Of a stretch of DNA of 64,000 nucleotides, positions 54,910-64,000 are shown one piece after another. The number at the start of each line of letters is the position of its first letter. Positions within the stretch are counted from its first letter, which is position 1. Both the position numbers and the translations under genes were made by a program. Origin of the DNA: Clostridium formicaceticum (GTDB lineage Bacteria > Bacillota > Clostridia > Peptostreptococcales > Natronincolaceae). The stretch covers positions 1,550,001 to 1,614,000 of the forward strand of contig NZ_CP017603.1 of the NCBI RefSeq assembly GCF_001854185.1, in the 5' to 3' direction. The notes below the pieces were generated by a model. That model made no database searches. It was not told where the DNA came from and saw only the letters and a list, made by a program, of their open reading frames with translations.

Positions 54910-55089
54910 TTATGACTTTTTCTTTTTTTCTTCGAAGGCATAACAAGGTTTCCTTGAGGATTCAAAAACAGAAGCTGAGGGGAGCTGATAGGTTTTAAAA
55001 CCGAAAAATTTGCAACCCTTTGGAAATTTTTTATCCCAAGTAATATGAAAATGTCTACACTTATAACAGTTGATAGGTTGTTGTTTCAT
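54910..55089 (-). CDS. Small cysteine-rich conserved protein (often mislabelled uracil-DNA glycosylase)
   Basis: A 59-residue minus-strand protein. It has CYKCRHFHITWDKKFPKGCK near the N terminus and SRKPCYAFEEKKKKS at the end: four conserved cysteines likely to bind a metal. The pattern CxxC, W-D-xx-P-xGC, GFK, P-S, V-x-SS, C matches a small family found in proteobacteria and Clostridia. Some entries carry a uracil-DNA glycosylase label, although the protein is far too short and lacks that fold. The upstream ribosome site is weak (GTGGG). Confidence 0.75.
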   Translation of the reverse strand: MKQQPINCYKCRHFHITWDKKFPKGCKFFGFKTYQLPSASVFESSRKPCYAFEEKKKKS

Positions 55090-55267
55090 AGATATCCCAC
55101 ATTTCTGTAAGCAGGGACAGACTTGTTATAAACATGCCATCCTTTGCTATGGTCTTTTAATTCCATGGTAACTAGAAAGCCTGAAAAAGTCAAGAAAGGA
55201 CTTACTCATTCTTCTATCTTTGTGGTATGATATAGGAGAGAAAAGAAGCTAGGGGGTCATAGAGGCA

Positions 55268-56557
55268 ATGAAGAAATATACCAAAGCCATTCTAGTTATA
55301 TTGTTAATAGGCAGTATAGGGATCAATTTGATTTACTATAGAGATTTAAGAAATGCCAATGAAAAGATAAAACAAGCAAATACTGTTATAGCTTCTAATG
55401 TTGAAAGCAATATACGACAAAGTATTATGTATATACAAGAGTTAATCGAAGAACAGTCCCCAGAGGCACTGCAAAGTCTTGAAACATCTGTTGTGACTTT
55501 GGCTTTTGTATTCAATCATTGGGTTGATTTAAACCAATCTAGTGAAAACCCTAACGAAAGAATGCAAAGAGGACTCAGTGCAGTTGAAACCTTAAGAAAC
55601 ACAATTAGTCACCATTTAAGTAATCAATATAAGACAAACGAGCATCAATTGATGGTGTATGATATAGAGATGCTGGAAAGTATGAAGGAGCAGCTAAAAA
55701 GATTGTCATTAGCCTATCATAATATAGAGGATCATTTAGCAGAATCGAAAAACTCTGGCCCAAATGATGGAGGATTAATCCAAATTGCAAATAATATTGA
55801 GGAAATTAGCAGACTCTATAGACATAGTCAGTTACCGAATAAGCATCCTAAGTATATTTCCTATGAAGAGGCGGTAACTCTTGCTGAAAGTACAATACCT
55901 TTTCTAAAAGACGTGTTGTTGAAGCAAGAGAATCAGCAGGTGGTTATAAGGGATGGAATACATTACTATCAATTAAGCTATTACGATGATGATGATGAAG
56001 CTTATTTAATAGGGATAGATGCTATAAATGGTAACGTTAGAAACTACGAAGCCAAACAAAATATTTCTCAAGAAAAAAACCTATCTACAAAAGATGCGCT
56101 GAATATTGCAAAGAATTTTCTAAATAGATTGTATAAAGGAGAGATGAAGGAAGAAGTCTTTTACATGGAATCATCCGATAAAAAGGATGCGGTATACTCC
56201 TTTAGATTTACGCCTATAAGAGATGAAGTGCAAATTACGTCAGATGCTTATGTAATTAACATAGCTGCTAATTCAGGAAAAATTTTAAAATGTACCAATG
56301 ATTTTACAGACACAAAACTAGGAGATTATAAGCAAGCAATAACAGAAGAAGAAGTGCAAGAGACCTATAGAGAAAGTTTTGGGGATATGGAGTACAACGG
56401 GTTAGCTATCATTAGGTCGTTTTATACCCGTTATCAACCTAAGCTAACCTATAGTTATAGAACGATACAAAATCAGCAGCAAGTAATGATGTTTATTGAT
56501 GTAACGACGGGGATGCCGGTTTATGAAATGTATTATATATATCAACCTATTTTTTGA
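55268..56557 (+). CDS. YpeB-like/PepSY-domain membrane-anchored protein
   Basis: A 429-residue protein with one N-terminal membrane anchor (7-23) and an extracytoplasmic helical part, followed by repeated PepSY/YpeB-type domains (about 195-260, 275-345, 350-420). Repeat signatures include YISYEEAVTLAEST, LSTKDALNIAKNFL and an ending VDVTTGMPVYEMYY. In spore formers, YpeB stabilises the cortex-lytic enzyme SleB; no sleB is adjacent, so the role is inferred from similarity. AGGGGG lies 9-14 bp before the ATG. Confidence 0.75.
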   Translation: MKKYTKAILVILLIGSIGINLIYYRDLRNANEKIKQANTVIASNVESNIRQSIMYIQELIEEQSPEALQSLETSVVTLAFVFNHWVDLNQSSENPNERMQRGLSAVETLRNTISHHLSNQYKTNEHQLMVYDIEMLESMKEQLKRLSLAYHNIEDHLAESKNSGPNDGGLIQIANNIEEISRLYRHSQLPNKHPKYISYEEAVTLAESTIPFLKDVLLKQENQQVVIRDGIHYYQLSYYDDDDEAYLIGIDAINGNVRNYEAKQNISQEKNLSTKDALNIAKNFLNRLYKGEMKEEVFYMESSDKKDAVYSFRFTPIRDEVQITSDAYVINIAANSGKILKCTNDFTDTKLGDYKQAITEEEVQETYRESFGDMEYNGLAIIRSFYTRYQPKLTYSYRTIQNQQQVMMFIDVTTGMPVYEMYYIYQPIF

Positions 56558-56566
56558 TACACACTC

Positions 56567-56592
56567 TACCACTTCCGTATATAGAAGTGGTA
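56567..56592 (+). terminator. Weak terminator-like hairpin after the YpeB-like gene
   Basis: TACCACTTC and GAAGTGGTA form a perfect 9-bp stem with an 8-base loop, followed only by TCTTC. Confidence 0.6.
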
Positions 56593-56602
56593 TCTTCATG
56601 GA

Positions 56603-56661
56603 TAAGGTTTTCGCGTAAATATAGCCCTTAGTATATTGAAATTTAAGGGCGCACATCTATA
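56603..56661 (-). mobile_element. MITE-like element, partial copy C
   Basis: The reverse complement begins ATAGATGTGCGCCCTTAAAT and continues through CAATATACTAAGGGCTA, matching the left half of copies A and B. The other half is missing. TA follows the terminal CATCTA, as in the other copies. Confidence 0.65.
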
Positions 56662-56722
56662 TACCTTTAGACTTGAACTTTAATATACAAGGAGGAGCTT
56701 GAGTAGATAATGCTCAGCAAAA

Positions 56723-57124
56723 ATGGAGAGCATGGTGATTAGAGAATTGCAGCAAACAGAAAAAGGAATCTTTGATACACAAAAAGAAGGTTCGAAGGTT
56801 TTTGTTATAGAAAAGGAAGGGACAACCATAGGATATATTGAAATGCTCTATGACGAAGACCGCAGCCTTTTAAGAATATTAAACCTTTGGGTTTTGCCTC
56901 AGTACCAAAGGAAAGGTATCGCTAAAAAGCTAGTAAAAGCCTCTAAGGGATATGCAAGATTTGAAAAAGCAGAGGGAATTATCGTGGAAGTAAAAAGTGA
57001 TAACAACCCTGCTATTGCATTTTTTCAAAAGGAGGACTTTAAAATTTGGTCTGAGGAAACATCAAAGGCAGAGGAAGAAAGAAGTGTTTTTCTAGGCTTT
57101 AGATTTGAGGATATTTATAGATAG
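56723..57124 (+). CDS. GNAT-family acetyltransferase
   Basis: A 133-residue acetyltransferase. The acetyl-CoA binding block is LWVLPQYQRKGIAKKLVKAS (about 57-76), followed by SDNNPAIAFFQKEDF typical of GNAT motif B. Start uncertain: ATG 56723 has no good ribosome site close by (GGAGGAG is about 27 bp upstream); ATG 56732 or GTG 56735 are alternatives. The substrate is unknown. Confidence 0.75.
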   Translation: MESMVIRELQQTEKGIFDTQKEGSKVFVIEKEGTTIGYIEMLYDEDRSLLRILNLWVLPQYQRKGIAKKLVKASKGYARFEKAEGIIVEVKSDNNPAIAFFQKEDFKIWSEETSKAEEERSVFLGFRFEDIYR

Positions 57125-57200
57125 CTCATATAAAACCTTAGAAAAATGATAGTAGCCATTGATTAAAATATAGAACCAGTTGAAAAAGAAGGAGAAAAAT

Positions 57201-58085
57201 ATGCAATTAGATATCCTCTATAAAGATAATGAAGTAATTCTAAAAAATATGCTAGACTTTGACCCAAAGCATATATTTGAATGTGGACAGTGTTTTCGAT
57301 GGAATAAAGAAGAGGATGGAAGTTATACAGGAATTGCTTTTAAGAAGGTATTAAATATAAAAAAATCAGGTGGAGATATTATATTCCGTTATACGAATAA
57401 AGATGATTTTATAAAAATATGGATGAATTATTTTGACTTAAATACCGATTATAGTGAAATTAAGAAGAAGCTAAGTAAGAATGATGCTATTATGAAGGAA
57501 GCGATAAACTTCGGTGAAGGGATTAGAGTTTTGCGACAGGAACCGTGGGAAACGTTAGTGTCTTTTATTTTGTCGGCCAACAATAATATACCTAGAATAA
57601 AAAGGTCTATTGAATTGCTATGTGAAGGGTATGGGGAATACCTAGGAGCGTTTTATGGACAAAAAAGATATAGCTTTCCTGATGCGAAAACCATAGCGAA
57701 TTTAAAGGCGGAAGAAATCACAGCCTGTAATACAGGCTATAGGGCTGCTTATATTGCCAAAACTGCAGCTATGGTTGTTGATGAACCTATGGCGTTGGAA
57801 AGAATAAAAGCTTTTGATATAGAAGTTTGTGAAAAAATGTTGATGCACTACCCAGGTGTAGGGCCCAAAGTTGCCCAATGTGTTCTGTTTTTTTGCATGA
57901 GCAAAATGGAGGCTTTTCCAGTAGATGTATGGATAAAAAGGGTGATGGAGTACTTTTATTTTCACCAGGAAACAACGGTGGAGGTAATTCAGCAGTTTGC
58001 TAAGAAAAAGTATGGAAGGTATGCAGGTTTTGCACAGCAATATTTATTTTATTATGCTAGAGAATTAGGCTTGGGAAAAAAATAG
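57201..58085 (+). CDS. ogg: 8-oxoguanine DNA glycosylase (Ogg1 family)
   Basis: A 294-residue base-excision repair glycosylase/lyase. The N-terminal domain has FECGQCFRWNKEEDG, as in Ogg1. The helix-hairpin-helix reads HYPGVGPKVAQCVLFF, with catalytic Lys223, followed by catalytic Asp242 in FPVDVWIKRVM. It removes 8-oxoguanine from DNA. It resembles the Clostridial Ogg with a shorter C-terminal end. The ATG at 57201 follows AAGGAG by 6 bp. Confidence 0.92.
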   Translation: MQLDILYKDNEVILKNMLDFDPKHIFECGQCFRWNKEEDGSYTGIAFKKVLNIKKSGGDIIFRYTNKDDFIKIWMNYFDLNTDYSEIKKKLSKNDAIMKEAINFGEGIRVLRQEPWETLVSFILSANNNIPRIKRSIELLCEGYGEYLGAFYGQKRYSFPDAKTIANLKAEEITACNTGYRAAYIAKTAAMVVDEPMALERIKAFDIEVCEKMLMHYPGVGPKVAQCVLFFCMSKMEAFPVDVWIKRVMEYFYFHQETTVEVIQQFAKKKYGRYAGFAQQYLFYYARELGLGKK

Positions 58086-58138
58086 CATAAGAAATTGAAT
58101 TTTAAAAGAAAAATTAGAGGGAAACGGGGGAACTAAGG

Positions 58139-58855
58139 ATGTTGGGAACAATTGTAAACACAATAGCGATTGCTTGTGGAGGGCTGTTGGGGGTTTTGCT
58201 AAGAAAGGGTATTCCTGAACATTATAAAACGACGATTATGCAGGGGATTGGTCTTAGTGTACTTGTAATAGGTTTAATGGGGGCGTTTAAGAGCGGTAAC
58301 ATTCTTGTAGTGATATTCAGTATTGTAGTAGGAAGTATCATTGGAGAGAAGATAAAAATTGCTACGAAGTTAGATGAAATGGGACTTTGGATCGAAGGAA
58401 AAATGGGTAAAGGGCACGGATCTGTTGCCAAAGGCTTTGTAACTGCAAGTCTTGTTTACTGTGTAGGAGCGATGGCCATTGTGGGCTCTTTAGAAAGTGG
58501 ATTGACGGGAAACCACCAGACTCTATATGCAAAATCCCTGCTTGATGGGATTTCTTCTGTTATTTTTGCCTCTACGCTAGGTATTGGTGTTGTTTTTTCT
58601 GCTGCGGCTGTTTTTATTTATCAAGGAATCATCACGATAACAGCAGGAGCTGTAAAGTATCTTTTAGTAGAGGCAGTGATACAGGAAATGTCGGCTATAG
58701 GGGGACTGCTTATTGTGGGGATTGCCTTCAATATCTTAGAAATCAAGCGAATTTCCGTTGCCAACATGTTGCCGGCAATATTCTTACCGATTGTCTATCA
58801 ATTGTTACAACCATTACTTCTTAGTATTACTACAATTTTACAGAACATTTTTTAA
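58139..58855 (+). CDS. DUF554 family membrane protein
   Basis: A 238-residue membrane protein with about seven hydrophobic segments. The DUF554/YdfK family pattern is visible: MLGTIVNTIAIACGGLLGVL at the N terminus, VGSIIGEKIKIATKLD, FVTASLVYCVGAMAIVGSLE and DGISSVIFASTLGIGV. The function of the family is unsettled. AAACGGGGG precedes the ATG. Confidence 0.9.
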   Translation: MLGTIVNTIAIACGGLLGVLLRKGIPEHYKTTIMQGIGLSVLVIGLMGAFKSGNILVVIFSIVVGSIIGEKIKIATKLDEMGLWIEGKMGKGHGSVAKGFVTASLVYCVGAMAIVGSLESGLTGNHQTLYAKSLLDGISSVIFASTLGIGVVFSAAAVFIYQGIITITAGAVKYLLVEAVIQEMSAIGGLLIVGIAFNILEIKRISVANMLPAIFLPIVYQLLQPLLLSITTILQNIF

Positions 58856-58864
58856 AAAGCGATG

Positions 58865-58892
58865 TGATGCTGCTTTTTAAAAAGTAGCATCA
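58865..58892 (+). terminator. Hairpin after the DUF554 gene
   Basis: TGATGCTGCTTTTT and AAAAAGTAGCATCA pair along their whole length with one G-T pair. A second inverted repeat (GGGACT / AGTCTC, about 58928-58956, followed by ATTTTAT) lies just downstream. Confidence 0.6.
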
Positions 58893-59085
58893 GTACTTAC
58901 TTAATAAATTCCGCTACAATTCAGTGGGACTAAAACCTCGCCCTGCGTGAAGTCTCATTTTATAAAAATGTATATAAATCAACAAAAAAGAATGAAAAAA
59001 TGTAAAAAACTTAGATAAATAGTAATAATAAACAATAAATGGTTATAATAACAAATAGCGAAGTTTGCCTGGAAAAATGCTTTTA

Positions 59086-59131
59086 TATAATATTATAAAT
59101 GTAATTAGCACTCCTTAAAGATGAGTGCTAA
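59086..59131 (+). promoter_or_regulatory. groESL promoter -10 box and CIRCE operator (HrcA)
   Basis: A perfect CIRCE element TTAGCACTC-N9-GAGTGCTAA occupies 59105-59131, 56 bp before groES. TATAAT lies at 59086-59091 just upstream, with TTGCCT at 59065. CIRCE is the binding site of the heat-shock repressor HrcA, so groESL is heat-inducible. The hrcA gene is not in the window. Confidence 0.97.
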
Positions 59132-59184
59132 CAGAAAGTTAGGCAAATCTATTTTAAAATAAAAAATTTTGTTAAGGAGGTTAA

Positions 59185-61155
<1,971 letters not shown>

Positions 61156-61167
61156 TTTAATATTGCT

Positions 61168-61200
61168 AAAGGGAGTAAGGTTTTTCTTACTCCCTTATTT
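61168..61200 (+). terminator. Terminator after groEL
   Basis: AAGGGAGTAAG and CTTACTCCCTT form a perfect 11-bp stem with a short T-rich loop, followed by ATTTATT. Confidence 0.88.
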
Positions 61201-61308
61201 ATTGTGCGCCAGCATGGGCGTCTTAGCAATATACGGAAGGGTAGAAAGGACTTTTGTGCTGGAAATAATTAGAAAATTTTAAAAATTTAAAATATTTTTA
61301 AAATAGTA

Positions 61309-61337
61309 TTGTTAATTTTCAAAAAACTTGGTATACT
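61309..61337 (+). promoter_or_regulatory. Sigma-A-type promoter of an unassigned transcript
   Basis: TTGTTA (61309-61314) and TATACT (61332-61337) are 17 bp apart. No convincing gene follows before the terminator at 61727. Confidence 0.6.
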
Positions 61338-61343
61338 ATAGAT

Positions 61344-61776
61344 AAGATCCTTCCCGAGCAGGTTATACCAAAAGCTTTATCATAAGTGTTTGTAGTACAG
61401 TAAAAATATAGAAATAAGAATTTTCAAACTTTGCATGAAGGACCGCAATATAGTTTTAGGTGTAAATAGTAAGGTGTAAGGATAAAAAAGTATTATCGCA
61501 ATAGTGTACAAGGAAGCTTTAAGAAATGATTTTGTAGGTTGAAGGGTAATATAAGCAATCAAATGGAAGAGGTTCAAAAGATAAGACGACAAGCATCTAC
61601 CAGTGAGATTTGGAGATGACTTAATTTCAAGGCTATAAACTCGTTGGTAAATAACATGGAAAGGAATAAAATGGAAGAATTGATTGAAGAAGTGTTTCAA
61701 AAATCTGCTGAGAAGGATTCTAAAAACTAACAAACCAGGTATTCAACGTATTGAAAACCTGGTCTGTTAGTTTTTT
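61344..61776 (+). ncRNA. Candidate untranslated transcript of about 430 nt
   Basis: This stretch runs from a good promoter to a strong terminator without a convincing protein frame. The longest plus-strand options are 18-28 codons, for example from 61671 (MEELIEEVFQKSAEKDSKN), behind a GGAAAGG sequence. A minus-strand 117-codon frame (61380-61733) is rich in Leu, Phe and Ile as expected from antisense AT-rich DNA. It could be a small RNA, a decayed gene, or the leader of a tiny peptide. Confidence 0.35.
61727..61776 (+). terminator. Strong terminator
   Basis: CTAACA-ACCAGGT and ACCTGGT-TGTTAG form a 13-bp stem with one mismatch and a 16-base loop, followed by TTTTTT. It could serve the upstream transcript and, in the other direction, the coat protein gene. 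Confidence 0.88.
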
Positions 61777-61786
61777 GCTGCTATGG

Positions 61787-62071
61787 TTATTTTAATTCTG
61801 TTTTCATCTGATTATATTTTGTTTTAGCGTTTTGAACATCTTGAGATTGTGCTTGCTTTATTTGATACCAGCCTCTTTTCTGCATTGCATCGAAGATTTG
61901 GTATTCAATTTGTTGTGCATCGTTTAGACATTGTGTTAAATGCTGTCTCAGATTTTGGCAAGAGGCTTCAGTAATACCAACATTGTAAGCAGAGGTTACT
62001 TGTTTTTCAGAAGCCAATAAATCGTTCATTAACTCTTTTTCGGTAAAGCTGGCTTGGTGGTTTGTATTCAT
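61787..62071 (-). CDS. CotF-type spore coat protein
   Basis: A 94-residue helical protein. The family pattern is clear: FTEKELMNDLLASEKQVTSA, then YNVGITEASCQNLRQHLTQC, IEYQIFDAMQKRGWYQIKQA and QDVQNAKTKYNQM. Such proteins have a ferritin-like helical bundle and are found in the spore coat. AAGGAGG lies 8 bp before the ATG. A related coat gene lies 165 bp upstream on the same strand, with MITE copy D in between. Confidence 0.85.
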   Translation of the reverse strand: MNTNHQASFTEKELMNDLLASEKQVTSAYNVGITEASCQNLRQHLTQCLNDAQQIEYQIFDAMQKRGWYQIKQAQSQDVQNAKTKYNQMKTELK

Positions 62072-62103
62072 ACAATGATCCTCCTTGAAATAGATTTAAG
62101 GTT

Positions 62104-62229
62104 ATAGGCATACGTCTGTAAGTTTGAATTTTAATGTTCGGGGTCTATGGTTTCGCCTTAGCTAAAAACCTAACCAAAAACTGAAAATGTAGTCCTTAGT
62201 ATATTAAAACTTATAGGCACATTTCCATA
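62104..62229 (-). mobile_element. MITE-like element, diverged copy D
   Basis: On the minus strand it reads TGGAAATGTGCCTATAAGT, TTTAATATACTAAGGACTACATTTTC, then GGCGAAACCATAGACCCCGA and CATTAAAATTCAAACTTACAGACGTATGCCTAT in pieces, matching both halves of copies A and B with many changes. The ends have decayed, so this is an old insertion. It separates two coat genes. Confidence 0.6.
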
Positions 62230-62235
62230 TGATGA

Positions 62236-62457
62236 TTATTGATGTGTGTTTAAATAATTTAACAATTCATTGTAATGCTGCTTGTGTTTTTGTGCTGCTT
62301 GCTGACATAAGTTTTTTAGCTCAGTGTCTGTACAATATCCAGCATAGGTGGCAAATTTTTTGTTCATCATAGCTTCATAGTTCAATTGATCTTCTAATAT
62401 TTTTAGATTATTAGCATCTAGCTGTGGTGATGTTTGATTGTTCATATTAGTATTCAT
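62236..62457 (-). CDS. Small spore coat-like protein
   Basis: A 73-residue helical protein, likely a partner or diverged relative of the CotF-type gene next to it. It begins MNTNMNNQTSPQLDANNLKI, then has a two-helix pattern (ILEDQLNYEAMMNKKFATYA, DTELKNLCQQAAQKHKQHYN), like the short coat proteins that often precede cotF in Clostridia. AAGGAGG lies 8 bp before the ATG at 62457; an ATG at 62490 precedes that site. Confidence 0.75.
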   Translation of the reverse strand: MNTNMNNQTSPQLDANNLKILEDQLNYEAMMNKKFATYAGYCTDTELKNLCQQAAQKHKQHYNELLNYLNTHQ

Positions 62458-62698
62458 CAATGCAACCTCCTTAAATATGTAAAGTGACATCTTTTCCTAC
62501 ATTATTATTGGATAAAATCAAAAAAATATAGGTGGAAAATAAATGTAATAATAAAAACTCATATTCCTATGGGGGGTTGAACTTGCATAAAGGCATTCAA
62601 GAAAAATTAGAAAAAGAAAAAAAATTCATGTATAATAAATAAAAAGGAAAAACTATCTATATGGAATCATAGTAAGAAAGTAACAAGGAGGCTTCAGC

Positions 62699-63790
62699 AT
62701 GATTTATAGAGAGTATGGTACCACGGGGAAAAAAGTCTCTGTGATTGGCTTTGGTGGAATGCGGTTTGGTAAAGATGAAGATTATGCTGTAGAAGTAGTG
62801 CGAAGAGCTAATGCTTTAGGAATCAATTACTTTGATACAGCTCACCTTTATTGCGATGGGCGTAGTGAGGCAATTTTCGGTAAGGCTTTTAAAAGTATGC
62901 CAAAAGAATTTTATATTTCTACGAAAACTATGTTGAGAATCGACCCTGATGCAGATGCTGTTAGAAGAAGAATAGAAAACTCTTTAAAGCAGTTGGCGGT
63001 AGAGAAAATCAACTTTTTCCATATGTGGTGTATTACAGACTTAGAACAATATAAGAAAATTATGGCGCCTGGAGGTCCTTATGAAGGAGCCTTGAAGGCG
63101 AAGGAAGAAGGCTTAATTGATCACCTCGTGTTTTCTACCCATTGTAAGGGAGAAGATATTCGTAAAATTATTGAAGACAAGGTTTTTGAAGGGGTGTTAT
63201 TAGGTTACAATGTGATTAACCATCCTTTTCGCCAAGAAGGTATCAAAGCAGCCCTTCAGCATAAGGTAGGTGTTGTAACCATGAATCCTTTAGGAGGAGG
63301 ATTGATTCCTCAGAATCATGAGTATTTCGACTTCATAAGACAATATGAGAATGAATCAGTGAATCAAGCGGCTTTGAGGTTTAATGGGGCAGAAGATGGT
63401 ATAACAGTAGTTTTGGCAGGGATGGGAACATTAGAAGAGGTGGAAGAAAATATAAAGACTTTAGAGCATCCTTTAGCTTTTTCGGAAGAAAAACGTGAAG
63501 AAATTAAAAGAAAAATTGTTAAAGATATGGACTCTCTGTGCACAGGCTGTCAATACTGTATTAGATGTCCTAAAAAAATACAGATTCATCATTACTTACA
63601 GGCTTATAACTTAAAAATTTTAAAAGATAAAGAAACAATGAAAAAGCAAGTTGATTGGCTGAAACAGGCGGGTAGGATTAAAGAAAATGATCCTATTGCA
63701 GCCGACTGTATAGCCTGTGGTAAATGTGAAGATTTATGTACACAAAAGTTGCCTATTATAGAGAGGTTACAGGAGATCGCTGCATTATAA
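62699..63790 (+). CDS. Aldo/keto reductase with C-terminal 4Fe-4S domain
   Basis: A 363-residue protein. The AKR barrel covers about 1-265, with catalytic Asp/Tyr in FDTAHLYCDGRSE and Lys in ISTKTML. The C-terminal part carries two cysteine clusters: CTGCQYCIRCP (about 280) and CIACGKCEDLC (about 340). This AKR plus ferredoxin-like layout is common in anaerobes and suggests electron transfer between NAD(P)H or a ferredoxin and a carbonyl. AAGGAGG lies 8 bp before the ATG. Substrate unknown. Confidence 0.9.
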   Translation: MIYREYGTTGKKVSVIGFGGMRFGKDEDYAVEVVRRANALGINYFDTAHLYCDGRSEAIFGKAFKSMPKEFYISTKTMLRIDPDADAVRRRIENSLKQLAVEKINFFHMWCITDLEQYKKIMAPGGPYEGALKAKEEGLIDHLVFSTHCKGEDIRKIIEDKVFEGVLLGYNVINHPFRQEGIKAALQHKVGVVTMNPLGGGLIPQNHEYFDFIRQYENESVNQAALRFNGAEDGITVVLAGMGTLEEVEENIKTLEHPLAFSEEKREEIKRKIVKDMDSLCTGCQYCIRCPKKIQIHHYLQAYNLKILKDKETMKKQVDWLKQAGRIKENDPIAADCIACGKCEDLCTQKLPIIERLQEIAAL

Positions 63791-63948
63791 TATTATGTTC
63801 ATTTTCAGTTGATAAGCGTTGTTGCAATACTTTCAAATCCTTTCGCTTAATATATTTAATTTTTTCTCAAAACAGCTGAAAAATTGCACGAGTCAAGTAT
63901 GTAAGTTAAGAAACATGATTTTTAAATTTAACAAGGGGTGTATGAGGA

Positions 63949-64000
63949 ATGGAATTTAATTTAAAGGTTGGTATGTCTTATAAGGCAGAATTACAAGTTG
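63949..64000 (+). CDS. Thioesterase-family protein, 3' end outside window
   Basis: Only 17 codons are visible (MEFNLKVGMSYKAELQV). This start is typical of the hot-dog thioesterase group that includes fluoroacetyl-CoA thioesterase FlK. AAGGGG lies about 11 bp upstream. The ATG at 63942 is out of frame and stops after five codons. Confidence 0.55.
   Translation, partial: MEFNLKVGMSYKAELQV

Noticed and set aside
61380-61733. 117-codon minus-strand frame between groEL and the coat genes
   Set aside because: Leu/Phe/Ile-rich composition typical of antisense AT-rich DNA, no good ribosome site, and it runs against a promoter and terminator on the plus strand.

Overview
The window looks like a chromosomal segment of a low-GC, endospore-forming, flagellated, anaerobic member of the Clostridia. 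It carries flagellin, FliS and export-related proteins, a YpeB-like germination protein, CotF-type coat proteins, Rex, a 2[4Fe-4S] ferredoxin, an iron-sulfur aldo/keto reductase, a HrcA/CIRCE-controlled groESL operon and AT-rich intergenic DNA. The content resembles Alkaliphilus/Natronincola-type organisms, but that placement is an impression from gene content. No rRNA, tRNA, CRISPR array or intact insertion sequence was seen.

Region 1 (1-7.7 kb) is the end of a flagellar cluster. It holds a large repeat-containing FliK-like protein cut by the window edge, a small FlhB C-terminal-like protein, an 851-residue flagellin behind a sigma-28-type promoter, and a FliS chaperone. Region 2 (8-11.6 kb) has a ClC channel homologue and the RNA-binding protein Tex. 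Region 3 (11.6-22.7 kb) is a sugar or polyol module. An unusual sensor (degenerate ABC ATPase, GAF, histidine kinase) and an ANTAR response regulator precede a leader terminator, an RbsBAC-type ABC transporter, a zinc dehydrogenase, a FGGY kinase, an AraD-type epimerase and a HAD phosphatase. AraD without an AraA isomerase suggests a pentitol as substrate.

Region 4 (22.9-26.5 kb) has an MFS transporter, a membrane protein, an FMN riboswitch with its RibU transporter, and a secreted charged protein. Region 5 (26.6-45.7 kb) contains the t6A tRNA-modification genes tsaE, tsaB, rimI and tsaD, usually neighbours, here separated by two foreign blocks. The first block is a LytS/LytTR two-component pair followed by three dynamin-like GTPases, an M48 metalloprotease and a zinc-ribbon protein. 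The second is a MacA/MacB-type ABC exporter. Two families of small intergenic repeats sit at many of these junctions. The dynamin/M48 cluster is the best candidate for a poorly described system: a multi-GTPase membrane-remodelling machine with a built-in protease.

Region 6 (45.8-54.8 kb) has a small coiled protein, a cluster of DnaA-box-like motifs, an ABC-F ATPase, Rex, a MarR regulator with a Rex-like operator upstream, ferredoxin, a P-loop/Asp23 fusion, glutamate dehydrogenase, and a methylthioribose kinase paired with a class II aldolase (probable methionine-salvage DHAP shunt). Region 7 (54.9-64 kb) has a small cysteine-rich protein, a YpeB-like protein, an acetyltransferase, 8-oxoguanine glycosylase, a DUF554 membrane protein, groESL, a possible untranslated transcript, two coat proteins, an aldo/keto reductase and the start of a thioesterase.

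Starts were chosen by ribosome-binding-site spacing, so several differ from the longest possible reading frame. Family assignments rest on motif recognition by eye; no database search was run.
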